From contig JAITOI010000184.1 in the NCBI GenBank assembly GCA_031289995.1, positions 1 to 6,462 on the forward strand: a DNA stretch of 6,462 bases. Reading direction: 5' to 3'. Origin of the DNA: Prevotellaceae bacterium. GTDB lineage: Bacteria > Bacteroidota > Bacteroidia > Bacteroidales > UBA932. This document shows positions 1 to 6,025 of this stretch, in pieces; the first letter of the stretch is position 1, and each line of letters starts with the position of its first letter. A model generated the notes under the pieces. It was not told the DNA's origin, made no database searches, and saw only the letters and a list, made by a program, of their open reading frames with translations. The position numbers were made by a program, and so were the translations under genes.

Positions 1-204
1 AACGCCATTGCGCCGGGCTTCATCATTACGGACATGACCAGCCAGCTGTCGGACGAGGTGAAAACCAAGTGGGCGGAAGCCATCCCGCTCAAGCGCGGTG
101 GCACGCCCGAAGACGTGGCGAACGTGGCGCTATTCCTCGCCTCCGAGCTGTCGAGCTACGTGAGCGGACAGGTGATTCACGTGTGCGGCGGAATGAACAT
201 GTAG
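1..204 (+). CDS. fabG: 3-oxoacyl-ACP reductase FabG, C-terminal part (5' end outside window)
   Basis: The last 67 codons of a short-chain dehydrogenase/reductase are visible, in frame from base 1 to the TAG at 202-204. The fragment begins NAIAPGFIITDM, the conserved stretch after the SDR catalytic Tyr/Lys, where FabG proteins carry PGFIxTDMT. It continues with PLKRGGTPEDVANVALFLAS and ends SGQVIHVCGGMNM, the usual FabG tail. FabG reduces 3-oxoacyl-ACP to 3-hydroxyacyl-ACP with NADPH in the cytoplasmic type II fatty acid cycle. The Rossmann glycine motif and the Ser-Tyr-Lys catalytic residues lie upstream of the window, so activity cannot be judged. Another SDR is possible from so short a piece, but the GGMNM ending and overall match favour FabG. 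A hairpin terminator follows 27 bases after the stop, so this gene probably ends its transcript. Confidence 0.88.
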   Translation, partial: NAIAPGFIITDMTSQLSDEVKTKWAEAIPLKRGGTPEDVANVALFLASELSSYVSGQVIHVCGGMNM

Positions 205-231
205 CGGCCTTTTCAAGCGCTAAAAATGGCC

Positions 232-271
232 AGCGGCATCAGCGTGTGAGCGTTGGTGCCGCTTGGTTTTT
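232..271 (+). terminator. Probable intrinsic terminator of fabG
   Basis: A 13-bp stem pairs 232-244 with 251-263 around a 6-base loop (TGTGAG). It includes two G-U wobbles and begins with the clean 7 bp AGCGGCA/TGCCGCT. A T-rich tail (TGG then five T, 264-271) follows. It lies 27 bases after the fabG stop codon. The tail is interrupted by GG, so this is a moderate rather than ideal terminator. The remaining bases to 320 show nothing I can name. Confidence 0.6.
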
Positions 272-320
272 GCGGGGTTAGGGCGAAGAAAAAATCGCGT
301 GCAAGTAGGGCAGCTAATCG

Positions 321-355
321 AAAAAAAAACCGCTTCGTAATCTCCTACGAAGCGG
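321..355 (-). terminator. Intrinsic terminator of the tRNA-Thr unit
   Basis: Bases 330-339 and 346-355 form a perfect 10-bp stem (CCGCTTCGTA/TACGAAGCGG) with the 6-base loop ATCTCC. On the plus strand nine A precede it (321-329), so on the minus strand the hairpin is followed by nine U. It begins 29 bases beyond the tRNA 3' end, which is the expected place for the end of a single-tRNA transcript. Confidence 0.88.
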
Positions 356-384
356 CTAAAATCCTTGCTACATCACACCTTGCG

Positions 385-456
385 AGCCCCTCATCAGATT
401 TGAACTGACGACCTGCTGTTTACGAAACAGCTGCTCTACCACTGAGCTAAAGGGGC
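385..456 (-). tRNA. tRNA-Thr (anticodon CGU)
   Basis: Read on the minus strand, all arms fold in 72 nt. There is a 7-bp acceptor stem GCCCCTT/GAGGGGC with one G-U, and a D arm GCTC/GAGC with AGTGGTA in its loop. The anticodon stem is GCTGT/ACAGC around the loop TTCGTAA. The T arm is GTCAG/CTGAT around TTCAAAT, with one G-U. The loop gives anticodon CGU (plus-strand bases 422-424), which reads the ACG threonine codon. The discriminator base is U (385), as is common for tRNA-Thr. CCA is not encoded, so it must be added after transcription. The gene stands alone between its own promoter and terminator, divergent from the RRM gene. ACG is frequent in the GC-rich genes here, which fits keeping a dedicated CGU isoacceptor. 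Confidence 0.96.
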
Positions 457-477
457 AGGTTTTACAAAAAAACGGCA

Positions 478-509
478 CAAAGGTACAGCTTTTTTTTCTA
501 TTCACCAAA
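478..509 (-). promoter_or_regulatory. Bacteroidota-type promoter for tRNA-Thr
   Basis: On the minus strand, TTTG (506-509) and TACCTTTG (478-485) are separated by exactly 20 bases. This matches the Bacteroidota primary-sigma consensus TTTG-N19-21-TAnnTTTG in both boxes and in spacing. Transcription would start near 471, about 15 bases before the mature 5' end at 456, leaving a short leader for RNase P to remove. Confidence 0.85.
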
Positions 510-556
510 AAAAACGGCATTTTTGGAGAGAAAAAAATTTTTTTTGCACAAATGCG

Positions 557-585
557 TTGTAATATCAAAAAAGTTACTACCTTTG
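557..585 (+). promoter_or_regulatory. Bacteroidota-type promoter for the RRM protein gene
   Basis: TACCTTTG at 578-585 is a full match to the -7 consensus. TTG at 557-559 (preceded by G, not T) is the candidate -33 box, with an 18-base gap, slightly short of the usual 19-21. Just upstream lies the A7T8 tract at 531-545, a possible AT-rich upstream enhancer of RNA polymerase binding. Transcription should start near 592, giving a leader of about 39 bases that is U-rich and has no Shine-Dalgarno sequence. The rest of 457-630 is homopolymer-rich AT DNA without an open frame I trust. Confidence 0.7.
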
Positions 586-630
586 CAGTTGGTTATTGAT
601 TTATTGTTTTACTTTTTTAATTCTTGTTTT

Positions 631-876
631 ATGACGATCTATGTGGGTAACATTGCCTACACCATGACGGAGGAAGGCCTTAGAAGTGCCTTTGGAGAGC
701 ATGGTAATGTGGTCAGCGCAAAAATCATTGTTGATAGAGCTACCAACCGCTCGAAGGGTTACGGCTTTGTTGAAATGGAAGTTGATGCCGAAGGTAACGC
801 TGCCATCGAAGCACTAAACGACAGAGAAATAGGAGGCCGTCGCCTGCGTGTAAATGCAGCGCGTCCGCGTGAATAG
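631..876 (+). CDS. Small single-RRM RNA-binding protein (Rbp family)
   Basis: This 81-residue protein consists of one RNA-recognition motif and nothing else. RNP2 is IYVGNI at residues 3-8 and RNP1 is KGYGFVEM at residues 42-49. The RNA-stacking aromatics are present (Tyr4, Tyr44, Phe46), while the last RNP1 position is Met rather than Phe/Tyr. The sequence ends ARPRE directly after the final beta strand, so it lacks the basic or glycine-rich tail many RRM proteins have. Bacteroidota commonly encode such small RRM proteins; in Bacteroides they are known as Rbp proteins with post-transcriptional roles. Binding single-stranded RNA here is inferred from that family. I chose the ATG at 631 because homology starts there, the promoter lies about 45 bases upstream, and the longer in-frame extension to 523 would run through promoter DNA. 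It is a monocistronic unit with its own strong terminator. Confidence 0.92.
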   Translation: MTIYVGNIAYTMTEEGLRSAFGEHGNVVSAKIIVDRATNRSKGYGFVEMEVDAEGNAAIEALNDREIGGRRLRVNAARPRE

Positions 877-897
877 TTCTACGCTGTTTTAGGAGCG

Positions 898-932
898 AAA
901 ACGGTTGTCCACAAGGTGGGCAGCCGTTTTTT
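898..932 (+). terminator. Strong intrinsic terminator of the RRM gene
   Basis: A 15-bp stem pairs 898-912 with 916-930 (AAAACGG.../...CCGTTTT, two G-U pairs) around a tight 3-base loop AAG, and ends in a run of six T (927-932). It starts 21 bases after the RRM stop. The A-rich left arm means the structure could also stop transcription from the other side, though only four T would follow there. Confidence 0.9.
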
Positions 933-933
933 A

Positions 934-1044
934 CAGCTTCCAAATTTTCAGATTTTCAGCTTTCAAATTTTCAAATTTTCAGCTTTCAAATTTTCAAATT
1001 TTCAGCTTTCAAATTTTCAAATTTTCAAATTTTCAAATTTTCAA
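934..1044. repeat. Tandem array of 23-bp and 8-bp units abutting the nadK start
   Basis: The array is built from the 8-mer CAAATTTT and a 7-base variant CAGCTTT. Four consecutive 23-bp blocks of the form CAGCTTT + CAAATTTT + CAAATTTT occupy 934-956, 957-979, 980-1002 and 1003-1025. The last three are identical and the first has two mismatches. Two further CAAATTTT units follow (1026-1041), and a last partial unit CAAATG contains the nadK ATG. The plus strand is free of stop codons in every frame through the array. It fills the entire space between the RRM terminator and nadK, so no other promoter DNA is available there. A related array precedes dapL. Confidence 0.95.
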
Positions 1045-1914
1045 ATGAAGATAGCCCTTTATTGCAGAAGTAATGCGGAGCAGCAGGTGGCGTGTGCGCT
1101 GCTGCTGGTGCAGCGGTTGCTGGAGCGCGGCGTGGAGCTGGCGTTGCACGAAAGTTTTGTTGGCAGCGTTGCCAAATGCGAGCGGCAAAAGTTGTCGCGT
1201 GCCAGGCTTTACGCCAGCGGCAACGACCTGCAGCCCGACACCGCGTGCCTGATGAGCGTAGGTGGCGACGGCACGTTTCTCGATGCGGCCAATATGGTCG
1301 CACACACTTCCATTCCGGTGGTGGGCGTGAGCGCAGGCAGGCTTGGATTTTTATCGGGCATTGCGGTGGCCGATTTCGACAAAGCGCTCGACGATATTTG
1401 CGCAAGCCGCTACACGGTGGAGCATCGCTCGCTGCTGCACGTGGAGGGCTGCGGAGAGCAATCCCAGCTTGCGCTCAACGAGGTGTGCCTGCAAAAGCAT
1501 GGCGCGTCGCTGGCCGAAATTGACGTGCGCATCAACGGCGAATTTCTCAACAGCTACTGGGCCGATGGGCTGATTGTGGCCACACCCACCGGTTCGACCG
1601 CGTACTCGTTGAGTGCCGGAGGCCCAATAGTGGCGCCGGATGCGCCGTGCTTGGTGGTGTCGCCCATTGCGCCGCACAACCTGAGCGTGCGTCCGGTGGT
1701 GCTGCCCGACAGCGTGTTTTTGCAGCTCAACATGCAGACGCGCAGCGGACATTTTACGGTGGGATTAGACAGCCGCTCGTACGACCTTCCGTCGGGCGCG
1801 GAGCTGACCATCCGCAAGGCTGATGTGCAAATCGGCATCATCCATTTTCAGACCTCCAACTTCTATAAAATCCTGCGCGACAAGCTGCATTGGGGCTTAG
1901 ATTCGCGGCACTGA
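1045..1914 (+). CDS. nadK: NAD kinase
   Basis: This 289-residue protein is of normal length for the family. It phosphorylates NAD to NADP with ATP in the cytoplasm. Diagnostic motifs are [12 protein letters not shown] (residues 73-84, with the catalytic Asp75), GRLGFLSGI (98-106), the Asn145-Glu146 pair in ALNEVCL, and [14 protein letters not shown] (182-195), followed by [12 protein letters not shown], all typical of bacterial NadK. The second motif reads [10 protein letters not shown], with Ser96 where most bacterial enzymes have Asn (GxNxGxLGFL). The ATG at 1045 is chosen because MKIALYCR matches the usual NadK N-terminus. The frame stays open upstream only because the repeat array has no stops, and the nearest alternative, a GTG at 916, lies inside the upstream terminator hairpin. 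There is no Shine-Dalgarno sequence, and the ATG is part of the last repeat unit. No clear terminator follows. Confidence 0.95.
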   Translation: MKIALYCRSNAEQQVACALLLVQRLLERGVELALHESFVGSVAKCERQKLSRARLYASGNDLQPDTACLMSVGGDGTFLDAANMVAHTSIPVVGVSAGRLGFLSGIAVADFDKALDDICASRYTVEHRSLLHVEGCGEQSQLALNEVCLQKHGASLAEIDVRINGEFLNSYWADGLIVATPTGSTAYSLSAGGPIVAPDAPCLVVSPIAPHNLSVRPVVLPDSVFLQLNMQTRSGHFTVGLDSRSYDLPSGAELTIRKADVQIGIIHFQTSNFYKILRDKLHWGLDSRH

Positions 1915-1953
1915 ACGTTATTATACGTTAACTTGGGGAAAGTAGGCAAAGTG

Positions 1954-1977
1954 GTAGTAATATTTTTACTACTTTTG
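1954..1977 (+). promoter_or_regulatory. Probable promoter of the porG-uppS-bamA cluster with overlapping dyad
   Basis: TACTTTTG at 1970-1977 matches the TAnnTTTG -7 consensus, and transcription would begin near 1984, about 30 bases before the porG-like ATG. No TTTG or TTG stands at the expected -33 position, so the promoter may be weak or activator-dependent. A perfect 7-bp inverted repeat, GTAGTAA (1954-1960) and TTACTAC (1966-1972), overlaps the first three bases of the -7 box. That is a plausible operator position, though it may be chance in AT-rich DNA. Confidence 0.55.
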
Positions 1978-1991
1978 CACGATTTATCAAT

Positions 1992-2012
1992 TCCCTTTTT
2001 GGGATTTTTTTT
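1992..2012 (+). terminator. Weak terminator-like hairpin in the porG leader
   Basis: TCCC (1992-1995) pairs with GGGA (2001-2004) around five T, and eight T follow (2005-2012), three bases before the porG-like ATG. The stem is only 4 bp, so it is a marginal terminator. It could trim readthrough from nadK or, being downstream of the predicted start site, attenuate the cluster. It may equally be just an AT-rich leader. Confidence 0.25.
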
Positions 2013-2015
2013 GTA

Positions 2016-2702
2016 ATGAAAAAAAAGGCGTTTCTAACAATACTCACACTACTGCTGCTCTCGGTTTCGGCCACGCGTGCGCAAGAAAATATTGGCGTGG
2101 GCGGCATGGTCGGTACCTCGTTTTACTTGGGCGACCTCAACCCCAGCTTGCCATTCTACAAGCCGGGGTTGTACGTTGGCGGCTTTGTTCACTACGCTTT
2201 TACGGAATACTACGGGCTGCGGGTGAGCATGGGTGGCGGCAACTTTCGCGGTGTTGCGCCGGCAGACCCTGCCTCGTATCTCGACAACTACCGCCTGATG
2301 GCCAACACGCCAAACCAGATGGCCACCTCGTTCAACCAATCGTACCTCCATTTGGACGCGCGGTTTGAGATGGGCTTTTTGCCATACGACCCGCTTGACC
2401 ACAACGCCGACCGCAACAATATTGCGCCCTACTACGCGGTTGGCGTGGGCTTTGCGTACTGCAACGGTAGCCCGTTTGTGCAGCTGCCGTTGTCGATTGG
2501 CGTGAAGTATCGCGTGGCGTTCCGCTTCACGTTGGGCGCGGAGTGGACGTTTTGCAAAACCTTCAACGACCGCCTCGACGGCTGGGAAAACATACGCCCA
2601 GCATCGACTTTGCCGCTCAGCAACAGCGATTGGATTTCGTATTTTGGCCTACATCTCACCTACCAGCTGGGCAGCAAAGAGCTGTGCCCTGCCAACATGT
2701 AA
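2016..2702 (+). CDS. PorG-like outer membrane protein (DUF6089 family)
   Basis: This 228-residue protein starts with a signal peptide (Lys2-4, hydrophobic residues 5-19, likely cleavage after Ala22 in TRAQ). The mature part opens with GVGGMVGTSFYLGDLNP (residues 27-43), a hallmark of this family, then FYKPGLYVGG. It continues with alternating aromatic beta strands such as APYYAVGVGFAY (137-148) and FTLGAEWTF (171-179), typical of a small outer-membrane beta-barrel. It ends LTYQLGSKELCPANM. In Porphyromonas gingivalis PorG is a component of the type IX secretion system, and the family also occurs next to uppS and bamA in other Bacteroidota. Membership rests on the YLGDLNP motif, the barrel pattern and this gene order. 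A role in type IX secretion is not shown here. It is the first gene of the cluster, and uppS begins 7 bases after its stop. Confidence 0.82.
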   Translation: MKKKAFLTILTLLLLSVSATRAQENIGVGGMVGTSFYLGDLNPSLPFYKPGLYVGGFVHYAFTEYYGLRVSMGGGNFRGVAPADPASYLDNYRLMANTPNQMATSFNQSYLHLDARFEMGFLPYDPLDHNADRNNIAPYYAVGVGFAYCNGSPFVQLPLSIGVKYRVAFRFTLGAEWTFCKTFNDRLDGWENIRPASTLPLSNSDWISYFGLHLTYQLGSKELCPANM

Positions 2703-2709
2703 CCACGCT

Positions 2710-3438
2710 ATGTCGCAGCAACCATCGAACTTCATCAGCCGCATACCGCAGCACATTGCCATCATCATGGACGGTAATGGGCGCTGGGCAAAGCAGCGCG
2801 GATTGCAGCGCATGTTTGGCCACCGCAGCGGCGTGGAGGCCGTGCGTGCGGCCACGGAAGCCGCAGTGGAGTGCGGCGTGAAGTACCTCACGCTGTACGC
2901 ATTTTCGACCGAAAATTGGGAGCGACCGAAGGAAGAAATCACCGCGCTGATGTCGCTGCTGGTGGATGCCATAGAGAAGGAGGAGCCTACGCTAAACCGC
3001 AACAACGTTAGGTTTACGACCATTGGCAACGTGGTGGTGCTGCCCGATGGCGTGCGGAAAAAGCTGGACTACATCAAGCGCGCCACCTCGGCAAACACAG
3101 GACTGACGCTGGTTGTAGCGCTCAGCTACAGCGGACGGTGGGACATTGCGGCCGCCGCCAAGCAGCTATGCGCACAGGTGGAGCAAGGCTTGCTGAAGGC
3201 TGCCGACGTGAGCGAGCAGCTGCTCGCCGCACACCTCAGCACCGCCGGAATCCCAGACCCAGACTTGTTTATCCGCACAGGAGGTGATGTGCGCGTGAGC
3301 AACTTTTTGCTGTGGCAAATTGCGTACAGCGAGCTATATTTTACGCCTGTGCTGTGGCCTGATTTTCGCAAGCCACACTTCGCCGAAGCCATTGCGGACT
3401 TCGGAAAGCGCGAGCGCCGATTTGGAAAAGTAATGTAA
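2710..3438 (+). CDS. uppS: Isoprenyl transferase (undecaprenyl diphosphate synthase)
   Basis: This 242-residue cis-prenyltransferase condenses farnesyl diphosphate with isopentenyl diphosphates to make the C55 carrier lipid for peptidoglycan and surface polysaccharides. Signatures are HIAIIMDGNGRWAKQRG (residues 15-31, catalytic Asp21), LYAFSTENWERP (62-73), and DPDLFIRTGG...SNFLLWQIAYSELYF (183-211). Arg189, Arg195 and Glu208 match the pyrophosphate- and Mg-binding residues Arg194, Arg200 and Glu213 of the E. coli enzyme, while E. coli Glu198 is replaced by Asp193. The tail GKRERRFGK is also standard. I chose the ATG at 2710 because homology begins just after it and it sits 7 bases past the preceding stop. 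The frame extends upstream to 2644, but that would overlap the porG-like gene by 59 bases. It is the middle gene of the cluster, with bamA 24 bases downstream. Confidence 0.95.
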   Translation: MSQQPSNFISRIPQHIAIIMDGNGRWAKQRGLQRMFGHRSGVEAVRAATEAAVECGVKYLTLYAFSTENWERPKEEITALMSLLVDAIEKEEPTLNRNNVRFTTIGNVVVLPDGVRKKLDYIKRATSANTGLTLVVALSYSGRWDIAAAAKQLCAQVEQGLLKAADVSEQLLAAHLSTAGIPDPDLFIRTGGDVRVSNFLLWQIAYSELYFTPVLWPDFRKPHFAEAIADFGKRERRFGKVM

Positions 3439-3462
3439 ACCCGATAAAAAAATAATTGACTG

Positions 3463-6024
3463 ATGCCGATAATGAACAGAGCTTACGTCTTGCTTTTGTG
3501 CCTCCTATTTCAGCTTGCCGTTTTTGCGCAAGTAGCCCCTGCCGATAGCAGCGCAACGCCCGCCACCACAAGTCTTGCCGACACTGCGATTGCGCCCCAA
3601 GTGACGCTCGCGAAGGACTACGCCGCGCCAAAAAAATACGTGATTGCCGGCATCACCGCGTCGGGGCTGAAGTACTACAACACCGACCGAGCCATTGCCC
3701 TGTCGGGCTTAGCGGTGGGCGACAGCATCACCATTCCGAGCGACAAGGCGGCCAACATCATCAAAAAAATGTGGACCAACGGAATGTTCTCGAACGTGAA
3801 GCTGTCGGCGTCGAAGGTCGAAGGCGACAGGATAACGCTCGACCTCTACCTCGAAGAGCGCCCAACCATTCTGCGCTACGACATCAAGGGCGTGAAAAAA
3901 GGCGACAAGGAGGAGCTGCAAACCTCGCTGCACATACGGCGCAACCACGAGTACTCGGAGTATTTCAAGAACGCCTGCGTGGACATCATCAAGCGATTTT
4001 ACTACGAAAAAGGATTCAAAAACGTGGAGGTGGATGCCACCGTAATCCCCGATACGACGGTGGGTAGCGGCGTGTCGCTCATCTTCGACGTGAAGAAAAA
4101 CGACAAGGTGAGGGTGAAGGAAATCAACTTTGATGGCAACAAAGCTATCCCGTCGTCGAAGCTGCGCGGCGCGATGAAGGAGGTGCACCGCAAGCGCTGG
4201 TACACGTTTTGGCGCTCCACGAAATACATCGACGCCAAGCTGGACGAAGACCGCCAGCACATCATCGACTACTACAACGAGCGCGGCTACCGCGACGCGG
4301 CGATACTCGACGACTCGGTGTGGGTCATCAGCAGCAAGCGCGTGGGCATAAAATTTAAGCTCTACGAGGGCAAGAAGTACTACTTCCGCAACATCACCTG
4401 GGTGGGCAACACGCGCTACCCAACCGACTTTCTGGCCAACAACGTGCTGCGCCTGCACAAGGGCGACGTGTACGACCTGGTAACGCTCGAAGAGAGGCTG
4501 CACGGCAACGAAAAAAATTCGGTGAGCGACATCTACATGGACGAGGGCTACCTCTTTTTTCACGTCTCCCCCATCGAGCTGCGCATCGACAACGACTCGG
4601 TGGACGTGGAGATGCAAATCTACGAGGGCAAGCAGGCCACCATCAACAGCGTCCTCATCGAGGGCAACACGAAGACCAACGAGCACGTGGTGCGGCGCGA
4701 GCTCTACACGAGGCCGGGCGACCTGTTCAGCAAGTCGAACATCATGACCTCGATGCGCTACCTGGCGCAGATGGGGCACTTCGACCCCGAAAAATTGGAG
4801 CCGAAACTGCAGCCCAATCCGGCCGACGAAACGGTGGACATCACCTACAAGGTGGAGGAGAAACCGAACGACCAAATTGAGCTGTCGGGCGGCTGGGGAG
4901 GCGGCATGTTTGTGGGCACCATTGGGCTTAAATTGACCAACTTTTCGACCCGCAACGTGTTCGACAAAAAAGCATGGAAGCCTTTGCCGTCGGGCGATGG
5001 GCAAACGCTCACCATCCGCGGCCAAACCAACGGCAGCTACTACAGCGCGGTGAGCTTGAGCTTCACCGAGCCGTGGTTTGGCGGTCGAAAGCCGAACTCG
5101 TTTTCGGCCTCGGTGTACTACACCTTCCAAAACAGCTACGGCTACAACACGTCCTACACGCTGTGGCAAAATAGCGGCAACACGATGGAGGTGATTGGAG
5201 GCTCGCTGGGCCTTGGCCGCAGGCTGAAGTGGCCCGACAACTTTTTCACGCTCTACAACTCGTTCGACTACCAGCGCTTCATCCTCCACGATTGGCAAAG
5301 CCAGTTCATTTTCACCGACGGCACGGCGAACAACTTCAGCTTCAAAACCGTGCTGGGGCGCAACTCCACCGACCAGCCCATCTACCCCCGCAAGGGTTCG
5401 GAGCTGTCCATCGGGCTGCAAATAACGCCGCCGTTTTCGCTCTTCAAGGCCAAAGATTTTTACGACAATCCCGACCTCACGCAGCAGGAAAAATACAAGT
5501 GGATTGAGTACCACAAGTGGACGTTCCGCACCGCGTGGTACAGCCAAATTGTGGGCGACTTTGTGTTCGCGCTCAAGACGCAATTCGGCTACCTCGGCTA
5601 CTTCAACAAGAAGCTCGGCTACTCGCCCTTCGAGGGCTTCGACGTGGGTGGCGACGGGATGAGCGGCTACAGCCTCTACGGCATCGAAACCATTGGGCTG
5701 CGCGGCTACACCAACAGCGCGCTCACGCCAACGGTGCCTGCCAACGTGTACGACAAGTTCACCGTCGAGCTGCGCTACCCCTTCATCCTGCAGCCGCAAT
5801 CGACCATCTACGCCCTCATATTTTTCGAGGCCGGCAACGTGTGGTACGACATCGAAAAGTTCAACCCCTTTTCGATGAAGCGCTCGGCAGGCGTTGGCGT
5901 GCGCCTGATGCTGCCCATGATTGGGCTGCTGGGCATCGACTGGGGCTACGGCTTTGACCGCATAGCAGGGGCAGCATCGCCCAGCGGAAGCAACTTCCAC
6001 TTCATGATTGGAACGCCGTTTTGA
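3463..6024 (+). CDS. bamA: Outer membrane protein assembly factor BamA
   Basis: This 853-residue Omp85 protein folds and inserts beta-barrel proteins into the outer membrane. A signal peptide covers residues 1-22 (cleavage probably after VFA), followed by an Ala/Ser/Thr/Asp-rich linker. Five POTRA domains follow at roughly 57-134, 135-213, 215-304, 305-388 and 390-467; a G-(K/N) turn such as FDGNK, WVGNT or IEGNT marks the start of the last three. The C-terminal barrel spans about 470-853. It carries the loop-6 GLRGY signature at 745-749 (the VRGF/Y motif of Omp85 proteins) and ends FHFMIGTPF, with the terminal Phe of a beta-signal. Length and order are normal for Bacteroidota BamA. A second possible start is the ATG at 3472 (MNRAYV), which gives an equally good signal peptide. 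The 24-base gap after uppS holds no terminator, so the gene is probably co-transcribed. No terminator follows; the 7-bp repeat begins two bases after the stop. Confidence 0.96.
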   Translation: MPIMNRAYVLLLCLLFQLAVFAQVAPADSSATPATTSLADTAIAPQVTLAKDYAAPKKYVIAGITASGLKYYNTDRAIALSGLAVGDSITIPSDKAANIIKKMWTNGMFSNVKLSASKVEGDRITLDLYLEERPTILRYDIKGVKKGDKEELQTSLHIRRNHEYSEYFKNACVDIIKRFYYEKGFKNVEVDATVIPDTTVGSGVSLIFDVKKNDKVRVKEINFDGNKAIPSSKLRGAMKEVHRKRWYTFWRSTKYIDAKLDEDRQHIIDYYNERGYRDAAILDDSVWVISSKRVGIKFKLYEGKKYYFRNITWVGNTRYPTDFLANNVLRLHKGDVYDLVTLEERLHGNEKNSVSDIYMDEGYLFFHVSPIELRIDNDSVDVEMQIYEGKQATINSVLIEGNTKTNEHVVRRELYTRPGDLFSKSNIMTSMRYLAQMGHFDPEKLEPKLQPNPADETVDITYKVEEKPNDQIELSGGWGGGMFVGTIGLKLTNFSTRNVFDKKAWKPLPSGDGQTLTIRGQTNGSYYSAVSLSFTEPWFGGRKPNSFSASVYYTFQNSYGYNTSYTLWQNSGNTMEVIGGSLGLGRRLKWPDNFFTLYNSFDYQRFILHDWQSQFIFTDGTANNFSFKTVLGRNSTDQPIYPRKGSELSIGLQITPPFSLFKAKDFYDNPDLTQQEKYKWIEYHKWTFRTAWYSQIVGDFVFALKTQFGYLGYFNKKLGYSPFEGFDVGGDGMSGYSLYGIETIGLRGYTNSALTPTVPANVYDKFTVELRYPFILQPQSTIYALIFFEAGNVWYDIEKFNPFSMKRSAGVGVRLMLPMIGLLGIDWGYGFDRIAGAASPSGSNFHFMIGTPF

Positions 6025-6025
6025 T

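Noticed and set aside
69..281. A 70-codon plus-strand frame overlapping the end of fabG
   Set aside because: It is an Arg-rich out-of-frame reading of fabG and of the terminator region, with no recognisable features.
523..630. Upstream extension of the RRM protein to an ATG-proximal start at 523
   Set aside because: It would be translated from DNA containing both promoter boxes, and RRM homology begins at the ATG at 631.
934..1041. Iterated minus-strand promoters in the 8-bp array (AAAATTTG resembles TAnnTTTG)
   Set aside because: The first base of the -7 box is wrong, and the TTTG steps of 7 and 8 bases give spacings of 16, 23, 24 and 31, never the 27-29 needed between the two TTTG elements.
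916..1044. An in-frame N-terminal extension of nadK through the repeat
   Set aside because: The only start is a GTG inside the upstream terminator hairpin. The Phe/Ser/Asn/Gln-rich peptide comes from the repeat, which simply has no stops on the plus strand. NadK homology starts at the ATG at 1045.
934..1044. Phased A-tract DNA curvature from the AAATTTT units
   Set aside because: The spacing is 7-8 bp, out of phase with the helical turn of about 10.5 bp, so bends would not add up.
1915..1930. ACGTTA direct repeat and small AACGT/ACGTT dyad right after nadK
   Set aside because: The stem is only 5 bp, no T-run follows, and the repeat is a single 6-base pair of copies, so chance is sufficient.
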